64,000 nucleotides of DNA from Candidatus Poribacteria bacterium (GTDB lineage Bacteria; Poribacteria; WGA-4E; WGA-3G), in the NCBI GenBank assembly GCA_022825825.1, contig JAJDWA010000016.1, forward strand, positions 1 through 64,000, in the 5' to 3' direction. The position numbers were made by a program, and so were the translations under genes. Below the pieces are notes generated by a model, which was not told the DNA's origin, searched no databases, and was given only the letters and a program-made list of their open reading frames with translations. Position 1 is the first letter of the stretch; every line of letters starts with the position of its first letter. Below are positions 52,501 through 60,177 of the stretch, in pieces.

Positions 52501-52629
52501 AGCGGTATTGTGAACGATCCGAATCGTGCGGATGAACCGCGGTCCATTGTGGATTTGGTTGGGCAGGTTATCTCTGTGAGTTTACAGACGGTTGAGATTG
52601 TGAATGGATTGCCGGAATTGGGTGTCTGA
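49552..52629 (+). CDS. Type IIG/ISP-like fused restriction-modification enzyme
   Basis: 1025 residues in one chain. N-terminal PD-(D/E)XK nuclease with Asp70 and Glu85-x-Lys87 (RIVLDGAI, FAYWEAKD), a helical connector, then an N6-adenine methyltransferase with motif I DPFVGTGNF (about 346-354) and motif IV GNPPY (about 449-453), and a C-terminal target-recognition part. No helicase motifs occur between nuclease and methyltransferase, unlike ~1,600-residue Type ISP enzymes, so it resembles the helicase-free Type IIG layout. The gene sits alone between 227-267-base direct repeats and inverted MITE ends, so it looks like a mobile cassette. The mRNA appears leaderless. Confidence 0.87.
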   Translation: MPNLNLKPTHKPIRDYYASLQQYDQHNITHEGAVSNPFAFLLDSCAKQVNATLVPQYQMRTAAGNRIVLDGAILNQSSLPFAYWEAKDMDDNLHAAVQQKRNAGYPFDNILFQNPQHGILYQNGEMVFDVDFTDPTRLIDALQHLFAPPLAALENWHAAVAEFKEKVPALGKKLAELIAEQHETNPQFDAAFTTFYQQCRDAINPNLSQAAVEEMLIQHLLTERIFRTVFDNPDFTRRNIIAREIENVIDALIRQAFSRDEFLEPLNPFYNAIEKAATLCRDFSQKQHFLNTVYEQFFQGFSVEVADTHGIVYTPQPIVDFMVNSVEHILKTEFDRSLSGPGVHIIDPFVGTGNFIVRLMQDIQGTALEEKYRNELHCNEILLLPYYIACMNIEHEYFQRTHTYLPFEGIALADTFELLEDRGQMPLFAKENTERVERQKAADMFVVIGNPPYNTGQANENDNNKNRKYETMDSLIRDTYAVDSTATLRSALYDPYIKAIRWVSDRINEEGVVAFVTNNGFTDGLAFDGMRKHLANDFDVIYILDLGGNARKGLKVSDANVFGIRVGVSINFFVKTKQNPSETPRIFYHRTDDLWNKNRKFDFLNENQHIGGIEWKSIQPDKKYTWLTEGLHAEFDTFIPMGTKETKTLKGIASNVIFKTYSNGVTTNRDAWVYNFDRNVLTENINRMIENYNVEVARWTQRLDRDVSLDDFVMYNDTEIKWSSTLKQKLKSGQIAAFDKTKIRQSLYRPFTRLNLYFDRMTNDRLLVFPSIFPTLETEMENRVIIVSDHGFRAGFNTLMANLISDAHILAVNDRFQCFPFYTYNEDGTNRKENITDWALAEFRKHYGDDTISKWDIFHYTYGILHHPMYREKYQANLKRDLPHIPFAENFWGFANAGAQLAEIHVNYESQPKYEGLRYIETPDAQIDWRVEKMKLYKDKTQLGYNDFLTIDGIPAKAFEYRLGTRSALEWIIDQYRVKTDKRSGIVNDPNRADEPRSIVDLVGQVISVSLQTVEIVNGLPELGV

Positions 52630-52981
52630 ATAGCGAATTTTTGTTGGGTTAAGTTTGCAAAACCCTATAGGTGTCAACTTAAGACATCCACCTCACCGGT
52701 AGGCGCGTTTTCTAAACGCGCTGGTGTCAATTTAAGGAATTTGTTTCAGGTTTCGCGCCTTTTAGCCAAACCAACACCCCCGATTGTAGGGGCGGGTCCC
52801 TGTGCCCGCCCATTGTTTGAATACATCAGATATGGCGGGGCACAGGGACCCCGCCCTACAATGTGTGACAGGATTTATCCCCTAAATTGACGCATAAGGG
52901 TATGTCAGAATATGCGTTTGGTATTCTGAATTGGTTAGGAACCGCATCTACCGGAGAGTGTACACATATTTTGGGGTTTCA
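52630..52981. repeat. Right repeat block of the Type IIG cassette
   Basis: No gene. Holds a GGTAGGCGCGTTTTCTAAAC element (about 52699-52720), the direct repeat 52726-52952 (partner 49209-49475) and, at the end, AGTGTACACATATTTTGGGG with TTTCATTATAA, which is the inverse of the left MITE end. It ends at the stop codon of the Wzi-like gene. Confidence 0.75.
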
Positions 52982-54598
52982 TTATAATTTCCAAGCATAA
53001 GCAAACAGAAAAACAAAACGGTGTTCCTGCTCAGTTTCACCTGCTGCATGTGCAGCGTTTTGTATGTGTCGCCATGCATAGTTAACAGAACCTTTTACCC
53101 CAGTCGTTGGTCGATATTTCCAACCAATCCGAATTTCAGAAAACCGTTCAACTACGCCAGAAGGAAACGGAATATTCTGATAATCCTCACCGTAAAATCG
53201 GTCTGTAATATTAGCCTCCCCGTTTCGCTGATGACGAAAACGGCTTTCAAGGACCGCTGAAGGTGTCGCCTGATACGATACACGGAATGTAAATATATCC
53301 GCATCTGTGCCAATCGGATGTCCAATCATCGCACCGAAATGCGTGAACTGATTATCAGGGACAAGATGTGTATATGCCCACCGATTGACGCGGACATATT
53401 CTGTGTGTATGCCGAGTTGACGTTCCGTGAGTTGCGGATACCACTCTATACCTGTGAGCCATGTAACCGCATGCGGGTCATCAGTGTTCGGGTTATACTG
53501 AAAATCATCTGCAACCCACTCCGCATAAAGACGCACACCATCAATCGGACGCACCGCCCCATCAAAACTAAACATGATATTGTCATCTTTTTTAGCATTG
53601 TATTGCACCGCATAATACGGAATAACAGGATTGAGATAGTTCCATTCTACCGATTGTACATCACCACCGTAAAGCACCCATTCAGCCGCACCGATTTCAA
53701 GCCAATCGCTAAATTGATAGTCAATCCGATGCGCGCTCAGATAACGTTTGGCGAGATAGCGTGTCGTGCCATCGTCAAACCACGTTGAGTCAAGTTGCGC
53801 TGAAAATGCAGTTGCTTTGAGTGTGCCGAATTTGCAGGGAAAAGTACCAGTGAGTCGGATAAGTTCAAACGGAGGCGAGTTGTCCGAAATCCCGACAGAT
53901 TTATCAAGACTTGCCCCCCAAAACACAAAATCTCTCCCTATCAATAAATCTATTTCTGCGTCTCCGAAAGGTATCATGAGGTATTGCAGATAACTCCTTT
54001 TGAAGTCTACAACATAATCCGCACGCCACCTCTCATATCGTTGGTCAGCAGATTTCAGAAGCGGTGGAGCATCAGGCAGAAAAAAACGCTCAACAAAATC
54101 TGTACCCTGCTCAAAATTGGAGAGTTCTAACTCAGAATGGACAGTGAGTCTATGCTTGCTGTTTCCGACAGTATAGTGCAACCCGCTTTGAAGTGCTGGG
54201 GCAATTTTCTTATTTGCAAAACGTAATTCTGGCTGGATACGGACGTCAGTCTTTTGCTTTGTTTGTGCTAATTCAAAGCGAAATTCACGTTTGAGTTTCT
54301 CTAAAAGTTTTCTGTCCACTGTCGACACGGTAACCTCGCCTGCTTGGATTCTCGTTTCAGCATGTTGGATTATTTTTGCCACATCTGCACGGGATAGTGG
54401 TAAGGAGTGCCGATGAAATCCGCCTGTAACACCCGATACCTCAAGCTTAGCAAGCGTTTCAATCACCCATCCGTCAAAGTTAAGCGGGACATTCGGTGCA
54501 GCATGAATTGAAAAAGAATTGAGTAACAAGAACAGGAGAATAGAGCATAGAAACGACGTGGACTTCTTATATGCTATGCTTAAAAACTGCGATTTCAT
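52982..54598 (-). CDS. Wzi-like outer-membrane beta-barrel protein
   Basis: 538 residues. Signal peptide (about 1-33, ending HAAP), then a ~60-residue helical part ([18 protein letters not shown] with a Ser/Leu-rich repeat, SRADVAKII) and a barrel rich in alternating strands, ending FAYAWKL with the terminal aromatic-x-hydrophobic signature of outer-membrane proteins. Pattern and length match the capsule-assembly Wzi family (PF14052). Its ATG overlaps the NadE stop by four bases (ATGA). The stop codon TAA lies in the first bases of a MITE-type end. Confidence 0.72.
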   Translation of the reverse strand: MKSQFLSIAYKKSTSFLCSILLFLLLNSFSIHAAPNVPLNFDGWVIETLAKLEVSGVTGGFHRHSLPLSRADVAKIIQHAETRIQAGEVTVSTVDRKLLEKLKREFRFELAQTKQKTDVRIQPELRFANKKIAPALQSGLHYTVGNSKHRLTVHSELELSNFEQGTDFVERFFLPDAPPLLKSADQRYERWRADYVVDFKRSYLQYLMIPFGDAEIDLLIGRDFVFWGASLDKSVGISDNSPPFELIRLTGTFPCKFGTLKATAFSAQLDSTWFDDGTTRYLAKRYLSAHRIDYQFSDWLEIGAAEWVLYGGDVQSVEWNYLNPVIPYYAVQYNAKKDDNIMFSFDGAVRPIDGVRLYAEWVADDFQYNPNTDDPHAVTWLTGIEWYPQLTERQLGIHTEYVRVNRWAYTHLVPDNQFTHFGAMIGHPIGTDADIFTFRVSYQATPSAVLESRFRHQRNGEANITDRFYGEDYQNIPFPSGVVERFSEIRIGWKYRPTTGVKGSVNYAWRHIQNAAHAAGETEQEHRFVFLFAYAWKL

Positions 54599-56700
54599 TC
54601 AGTTTCCAACTCCTCTACCATCTTATCAATTCTGCGAAACTGCCAATGCCAACGTGTATTGTATAGGAACTGCCGCAGGTCAAATCGGTTGTCATCGGGG
54701 GAATACGGTTCAGCGTGGTATGCGGGTGTTAATGTCGTCATCTTGTGGCGATTGATGGCGTAATATCGGAAAAACCTTTTAACCTTCTCTGCTACTTCAG
54801 CTGGTGGCAGATGATCCCATTCCTGAACCAATTTCTCAAACATACTGACAGGACCACACCGATGCACTTTTCGCAGCTGCCCAAACCGACTGAGCTCAGC
54901 GTAAGTCATCCCCATGTCTTCCTCATCGGTTTGGGTGTAAGTTTCAGTGATAGGTTCTAATTCAGCGGTCGGTGGTGCCTCAAGGATAGTGCCAAGGCTG
55001 GGATAACCGAGGTTCTCTTTTGCCCAGCGGAGAAAACTGCGTAGATCCGTTTTACTGATACTGCCAATCGGGTTGATGTCTGCACTGCTACAATCATATT
55101 TAGTGAGATAACCGCGCAGTGCTTCGTCAACATTTCCCGTGCCAAGGACGAGAAGCGTCCCACGCCTATTCCGAACCCACGGCAACGTCTGTGCAAAGAG
55201 ATAGCTGATAACCATTCGCAGCCGTGCCTGTATGTTTTGTAGTGCCTGATTTTCAACAGTGCTACCGCCTTCGGTTTTGAACTGAGGCGTCTTTCCTGTT
55301 ATCCCGCTAAACAGTTTTCGCAAAGCACCGACAAGTGACTCCATATCAATATTGAGATGATAACTTCCAATTTCACTTGCCAATTGCTTCGCGCGGTGCC
55401 GCGTTTCACGAGAACTGTTCGCTGTACCCATATAGCACGTATAGAGCAGTTGATTGGCAAGTTGCTGCGCAGCGTGCCATGGATCGCTAAAATCTGTTTT
55501 GATTTTTTCAATACACTCTGCACCGAGCAGTCGTTCAGCATCTCGGATAACGTGCGGCACATCACCGAGAATCCCCTTCGCAACGAGTTGACACATAGAT
55601 CCAACAAGCGTCGCAACGGCACCGCTATCCGAACCCCCCGAAAGCGGAACGAAAAATCCTACTGCTTCGGAACGTCTCAGATAATCCCATAACCAACATG
55701 CAGGACCGAGTGCTATCTCTTCCTCTGGCATGTGAATGTTTAATGCAGACTTCGGCACGGTGACAGGACGATTTTCAGTATCCGCAACTTTAAAATCGGC
55801 ATAAATCTGCGGAATAGAAACACCACGACTCGCCTGCACTGCCCCACTCATTCTTGAACCGCGATAGGAACGGACATCCCGCAGATCTACAGTCGCGGTA
55901 ACCACTTCAACATCGTTGATAGAAAACTGTGATCCTTGCGTGAGGACATGTCCGTTTTGTGCAATCGTTGCGCAGCCATCAAAATAGAGCCTACCGCCAT
56001 CACATCCTTGCTGATTAGCATAGAGATAGACGCCACCACATTTTTCAGTCGCATTTTGTATCAATGACAAGCGCGTATCAAGTTTGCGGAGTTCGTGATG
56101 TGAACCCGACCCATTGGCAATTATCTCAACACCATTATATGCCAGGTCAATATGCGGTGAGAGTGGTGCAAACAGTTCTTCACAGGTTTCCGATGCTAAA
56201 ACCGTGTCATGCGTCACAATGACTGCACACCCTATCGGCACTGTGGAATTAGGCGTGATTTCAAGTATCTCAGGTGGCACTTGAAAAGGTTCTGTTGTCC
56301 ACCCTTTTTGCCACGCAGCGAACCAACGTGGTTCACGGTAGTTTCCCTCAGCAGCAAGTACCAACTTCGGACGAATCAGAAGTATCTTCCCATCACACAC
56401 AAACACACGGCAGTTATAACGCACACTTTTGTGCATCACTGGCATGCCGATGTCACACAATATACCATCTGTGTGTCCACCCATGATGATGCGTGCAAGT
56501 GACTCCCAACTATGCCGTAACGTATCTTCTTCAAGGAAATGGTCTTCGCAAGAGTACCCTGTTATCTCAAGTTCGGGACCAAGTCGATAGCGTGCCCCCG
56601 CTGCCTTAGCGAGTTCTATCGACTCAATAATACGATCACAATTCCCCTCAAAGTCGAGCGCCCACTGATTCAGGTTGCAGGTTGCAAGTGTTGCTTTCAT
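54595..56700 (-). CDS. nadE: Glutamine-dependent NAD+ synthetase
   Basis: 701 residues from ATG 56700 (ATG 56721 is possible). N-terminal nitrilase-type glutaminase: Glu in [10 protein letters not shown], Lys in [10 protein letters not shown], nucleophilic Cys in [10 protein letters not shown]-terminal ATP pyrophosphatase with the P-loop [12 protein letters not shown]. It makes NAD from deamido-NAD and glutamine, as in eukaryotes and many environmental bacteria (the long form). No Shine-Dalgarno stands out. It is coupled with the following Wzi-like gene by an ATGA overlap, an unexpected pairing. Confidence 0.95.
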   Translation of the reverse strand: MKATLATCNLNQWALDFEGNCDRIIESIELAKAAGARYRLGPELEITGYSCEDHFLEEDTLRHSWESLARIIMGGHTDGILCDIGMPVMHKSVRYNCRVFVCDGKILLIRPKLVLAAEGNYREPRWFAAWQKGWTTEPFQVPPEILEITPNSTVPIGCAVIVTHDTVLASETCEELFAPLSPHIDLAYNGVEIIANGSGSHHELRKLDTRLSLIQNATEKCGGVYLYANQQGCDGGRLYFDGCATIAQNGHVLTQGSQFSINDVEVVTATVDLRDVRSYRGSRMSGAVQASRGVSIPQIYADFKVADTENRPVTVPKSALNIHMPEEEIALGPACWLWDYLRRSEAVGFFVPLSGGSDSGAVATLVGSMCQLVAKGILGDVPHVIRDAERLLGAECIEKIKTDFSDPWHAAQQLANQLLYTCYMGTANSSRETRHRAKQLASEIGSYHLNIDMESLVGALRKLFSGITGKTPQFKTEGGSTVENQALQNIQARLRMVISYLFAQTLPWVRNRRGTLLVLGTGNVDEALRGYLTKYDCSSADINPIGSISKTDLRSFLRWAKENLGYPSLGTILEAPPTAELEPITETYTQTDEEDMGMTYAELSRFGQLRKVHRCGPVSMFEKLVQEWDHLPPAEVAEKVKRFFRYYAINRHKMTTLTPAYHAEPYSPDDNRFDLRQFLYNTRWHWQFRRIDKMVEELETE

Positions 56701-56781
56701 ATTTTTATAGTTATCAGTCATCAGCATTCAGCAAAGAGGACTTCTCTTAACTGATTACTGATGGCTGCCAGCTGATGACTA

Positions 56782-58095
56782 TCATGTTTTTTGCGGTTTT
56801 TTGCGAGCTGCAGGGAATAAGATGTTATTCAATATCAACCGATACCCCGGTGAATGCTTGTGCAGATCAAGATTAGTGGGAATCTTCCCCTCTCCAACGA
56901 GGTGACGATAATCCTCAGGATCATGTCCACCAAGGAAGGTGAAAGTACCCTTGCCTAAAGTGCCGTGGATATACTTGACATAGTTTGTACCTTCAATTTT
57001 ACCTAAAATGGTAACCGACTTGTGAATCGTGTCTAAATTAAAAGATGTTGTCTGTCCAAGAAAACCTGGCACCTCCGAAACATGATTTTGTGTCAACATT
57101 GTCGGAATAGGATCATGTTTAGCAGAAAATTCAAACAGTTGAAAATCCTCTACGCCAGATTGTGCGTTCCGATCAGGGTTTGGATTGTCAACATCGGAAA
57201 ATTCATAACGGTTCGGGTTCGGGTAGAGCGTAAAATTTTCAAATGCAAAGGTTCGTTCAAAATCCAAATGGTTGTGGAAATCAGGAGCGAGCGGTGTTGC
57301 GTCTAATACAGGGTCAACAATATCAAGCGTTCCCCCTTTTGTGGCTAAAGCAATATCTAATGTTTCAGGCGCTGAACACATCGCAAAAATAAATCCCCCT
57401 TTTGCGACATAATCGGCAATATCCAGGGCAGTTTGTCCTTTGTGGCGAGGCACACGTTTAAATCCTGCTTCTTTTGCGGCAGTCTCAAAGAGTGCCATTC
57501 GTTGTTGGTACCACACTTGGTGTGAAAAGGAACCGTGGAATTTCCCGTGCTGCCCTGTAAAATCTTCATGGTGAAGATGCAACCAGTCGTAACCTTCAGT
57601 ATGTAATGCACCGTGTTGCACCTCTTTGTCCCAGATTTGGTCGTAAGGGATTTCGGCATAGTCCAACGCGATTTTCACCGCATCGTCCCACGGGTCACGA
57701 TAGGGAGATGCTTCTGGTGGCGCATACACAGCAATTTTGGGCGCTTTTTCAAGCAAAATCTCATCCATATTGCTCGTTTCAATGATGGTCTCTTTGATTG
57801 TCCGATACTCAACATCGCTCATCGGTTCAATTGTGACACCCATCTGTGCGGCACGCACCCGGACATCGGGCGCATCGGGAATCACAAATGACCCGCCACG
57901 ATAGTTCAGCCACCAATAGCATTGGTATTCACGCGGCACCTCTAATGCCCAATATGTTAGTCCATAAGCCTTTAGATGATTTGTCTGTTTCTGCTCCATC
58001 GGCACAAGTAAATATTGTGCTGAGGCGGTAGACAGAATCATTGTAAGGGAGAGTATTATCAGTAAAAAAAGTGTGAACCTATTTAGTTTATACAT
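56782..58095 (-). CDS. Secreted protein of unknown function (asparagine-synthetase-B-named family)
   Basis: 437 residues. Signal peptide 1-26 (ending STASAQY). The start YLLVPMEQKQTNHLKAYGLT with DWLHLHHEDFTG and the repeated GTFTFLGGHDPEDYRH section matches, from memory, secreted proteins often named asparagine synthetase B in Bacteroidota; it lacks the N-terminal Cys of true AsnB, so that name is misleading. A glutamine amidotransferase-like fold (KIAVYAPPEASPYRD, FAMCSAPETLDIA) is possible. It lies 82 bases downstream of nadE's start region, same strand. Real function unknown. Confidence 0.6.
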   Translation of the reverse strand: MYKLNRFTLFLLIILSLTMILSTASAQYLLVPMEQKQTNHLKAYGLTYWALEVPREYQCYWWLNYRGGSFVIPDAPDVRVRAAQMGVTIEPMSDVEYRTIKETIIETSNMDEILLEKAPKIAVYAPPEASPYRDPWDDAVKIALDYAEIPYDQIWDKEVQHGALHTEGYDWLHLHHEDFTGQHGKFHGSFSHQVWYQQRMALFETAAKEAGFKRVPRHKGQTALDIADYVAKGGFIFAMCSAPETLDIALATKGGTLDIVDPVLDATPLAPDFHNHLDFERTFAFENFTLYPNPNRYEFSDVDNPNPDRNAQSGVEDFQLFEFSAKHDPIPTMLTQNHVSEVPGFLGQTTSFNLDTIHKSVTILGKIEGTNYVKYIHGTLGKGTFTFLGGHDPEDYRHLVGEGKIPTNLDLHKHSPGYRLILNNILFPAARKKPQKT

Positions 58096-58306
58096 AGTAC
58101 GCTCCTATTATTAATTATGAGTTTGTCTTCAATAATTTATTAGGTATCCAACACGATTCATTTTCCGCACTCCAGCGGAGTGCTATGTCTATAGAAGGCG
58201 TGGTACCCAAGTTATAGCACTCCAGCGGAGTGCTATGTGATGGATTCGCATACCGCTCCGCTGGAGCGATATGTTGCATCCGCAATTAGTAGTTTTGGAC
58301 TTGAAT
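58096..58306. repeat. Palindrome cluster (GCACTCCAGCGGAGTGC family)
   Basis: No gene. GCACTCCAGCGGAGTGC at 58167-58183 and 58217-58233, and the inverse GCTCCGCTGGAGC at 58255-58267; the spacing of about 50 bases and the CTATG/CATA flanks match the four copies at 48-201. Confidence 0.78.
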
Positions 58307-58780
58307 TTACAGCGATTTAGGATTTGATTTTCTTAATCCTAATTCTATGAGAGCCTCCTCTGTGATTGGTTTAACCTTTATGAATTTGCCGTGATTTTTC
58401 CCTAATACAAAAATTTCTCCAAACTTTCTTGGGTATACAACATGTTTTATATCGGACCATTTAAATATAGGTTTACCTTGTTTAGTGAAATCTTCAGGCG
58501 GGGTGCAATATAATACATAGTAAGGGAGTTCTTTCCAGTGATTATCAATACCATCTATGAGTCCTGCATTTTTCAAATTAAATGCTTGATATGAGATATC
58601 TACATAAAAGCCCTTTATGTATGATTCTGATTTGTGTTTTACTAAATGCAACTTGCTATCAAATAAAATTGGAAGTTGCACTTGACCATTTTCGTTTTCA
58701 ATATCAACCCAACCTGCTCGTATATTGGGCAATTTGAATGGCATGTTTATACCTAACAAGCTTAAACCTAGATATTCCAT
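58307..58780 (-). CDS. Small ORF downstream of the methyltransferase-HNH gene
   Basis: 157 residues from ATG 58780, picked because AGGAGG lies three bases before it, ten bases after the methyltransferase stop. I do not recognise the fold: mixed alpha/beta with a charged tail; MEYLGLSLLGINMPFKLPNI begins it, and YYVLYCTPPEDF is the most hydrophobic core. As the sole gene after a methyltransferase it may be the restriction or recognition partner of a Type II system, but no PD-(D/E)XK or HNH pattern was found in it. Function is not asserted. Confidence 0.65.
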   Translation of the reverse strand: MEYLGLSLLGINMPFKLPNIRAGWVDIENENGQVQLPILFDSKLHLVKHKSESYIKGFYVDISYQAFNLKNAGLIDGIDNHWKELPYYVLYCTPPEDFTKQGKPIFKWSDIKHVVYPRKFGEIFVLGKNHGKFIKVKPITEEALIELGLRKSNPKSL

Positions 58781-58787
58781 ATTCCTC

Positions 58788-60167
58788 CTATAACACTCCC
58801 TGCTCTTTGAGTTTAGCAATAAGTTCTGCCTGTGTCCCAGTACCTTTAGTAGAATTACATGCCCCACAGAGAAGTTGCAAGTTATCTTCATGGTCTGTGC
58901 CACCATGTTTTTGCGGGATAATATGATCAACAGTCATATTGCGGAATGGAAAATGCGTTTGACAACCGTTGCAGGTCCCTTCCTGTTTACCATAAAGCGT
59001 GTGTTTGTGTGTTTGATAATTCGGCAATTTCTCACTACGTTTAGGTATATCTTCTCGACTGATTATCTTCCCGAAAAAACCGACTTCCTTTTCTAATCGG
59101 TACTTGACAAGTTCGACTGCTTTCGGAAATATATCAATACCGATCCACTGTCTTTGTAACCGTTCAGCAGCAACACAAGTTGTAGCACACCCACAAAAAG
59201 GGTCTAACACTGTCTCGTCTTTGTTAGTGGAAGCTTTGATAATACGATCTAATAACGCTATGGGTTTTTGGGTGGGATATCCAGTGCGCTCATCTCCAGC
59301 AGGTGGGAGAACATCATCCCATATATTACCGTAGGACGCGCCTTTATAATCTTTTAGATACTTCCGCCGCTCCAGTTTTCCATCAGGACGAATAACGAAA
59401 TTCCCTTTTTGATATTCCTCCTCTAAACGTTCTTTGCTTAACCGCCATCCGGATGGATGTGGATTGACGAACCCGCGCCATTCATAACAAAGATTCGGAC
59501 GCTCACCCATGTTTGGCGTGCTCCAAATATGGGATGAGTCGTTGTAATATCTTTCCCCATTCTCGTCAACATGCTTGAATTTCTTATGTATTTCAGCTTC
59601 TGTAAGTTCTCTTTCTGGACGTAACGATGTATCTGAAGATGCTGCATAGTATAAAAGCATATCAGCATTGTTTCCCCACTGTAAACTGCGATGTTGAGAC
59701 CCTTTTTGCGTAGATGTTGCACGTTTCCATGTGATCTCAGACCTGTAGTTGTTCTTTCCAAAGATACTGTCCATGATAACCTTCAGGTAATGGCTTGCAG
59801 TGGGATCGCAGTGGAGGTATATGCTTCCTGTTTCTTTTAAGACGCGCTTCATCTCTAACAACCGCACTCCCATCATAATGAGGTAAGACTTCATGCCTCT
59901 GCCATGTGTGAGTTCTGCTGTGTGTATTGCCTGATATAAAGCGGGTTCACGATCAGCGATTTCGCCATGCCATGCGTTATCTACATCGGAGAGTGTCCAT
60001 GTGTCTTTAAACGCTGCGCCTGCTGCTTCACTGCCAATCGGTGCAGAATAGTTTCGATTAGAGTTGAATGGTGGATCAAGGTATATGAGATCCACGGACT
60101 GGGTGTCCAAACCGCGCAATATATGTAAATTGTCATTACTAAAGATTGTTCGGTTATTAACGTTCAT
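58788..60167 (-). CDS. DNA methyltransferase fused to HNH nuclease
   Basis: 459 residues from ATG 60167 (a frame extension runs into the previous gene). DPPF (31-34, motif IV) precedes DPFCGCATT (about 319-327, motif I), the beta-class order, with GTGSIYLHCDPTASHY-type segment in between. The last ~70 residues are an HNH nuclease with zinc finger: CNGCQTHFPFRNMTVDHI, NLQLLCGACNSTKG. So one chain both methylates and may cleave DNA. GAGAGGTG precedes the ATG; it starts ten bases after the secreted protein gene's stop. Confidence 0.9.
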   Translation of the reverse strand: MNVNNRTIFSNDNLHILRGLDTQSVDLIYLDPPFNSNRNYSAPIGSEAAGAAFKDTWTLSDVDNAWHGEIADREPALYQAIHTAELTHGRGMKSYLIMMGVRLLEMKRVLKETGSIYLHCDPTASHYLKVIMDSIFGKNNYRSEITWKRATSTQKGSQHRSLQWGNNADMLLYYAASSDTSLRPERELTEAEIHKKFKHVDENGERYYNDSSHIWSTPNMGERPNLCYEWRGFVNPHPSGWRLSKERLEEEYQKGNFVIRPDGKLERRKYLKDYKGASYGNIWDDVLPPAGDERTGYPTQKPIALLDRIIKASTNKDETVLDPFCGCATTCVAAERLQRQWIGIDIFPKAVELVKYRLEKEVGFFGKIISREDIPKRSEKLPNYQTHKHTLYGKQEGTCNGCQTHFPFRNMTVDHIIPQKHGGTDHEDNLQLLCGACNSTKGTGTQAELIAKLKEQGVL

Positions 60168-60177
60168 TGGACACCTC

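Noticed and set aside
49552..52629. Complete Type ISP enzyme
   Set aside because: No helicase motifs are present and the chain is about 550 residues too short; it fits the Type IIG layout better.
56782..58095. Asparagine synthetase B
   Set aside because: Lacks the N-terminal nucleophile Cys and carries a signal peptide; the name for similar proteins seems to be inherited error.
58307..58930. Long form of the small ORF starting at 58930
   Set aside because: The first 50 codons overlap the methyltransferase-HNH gene; AGGAGG just before 58780 marks the true start.
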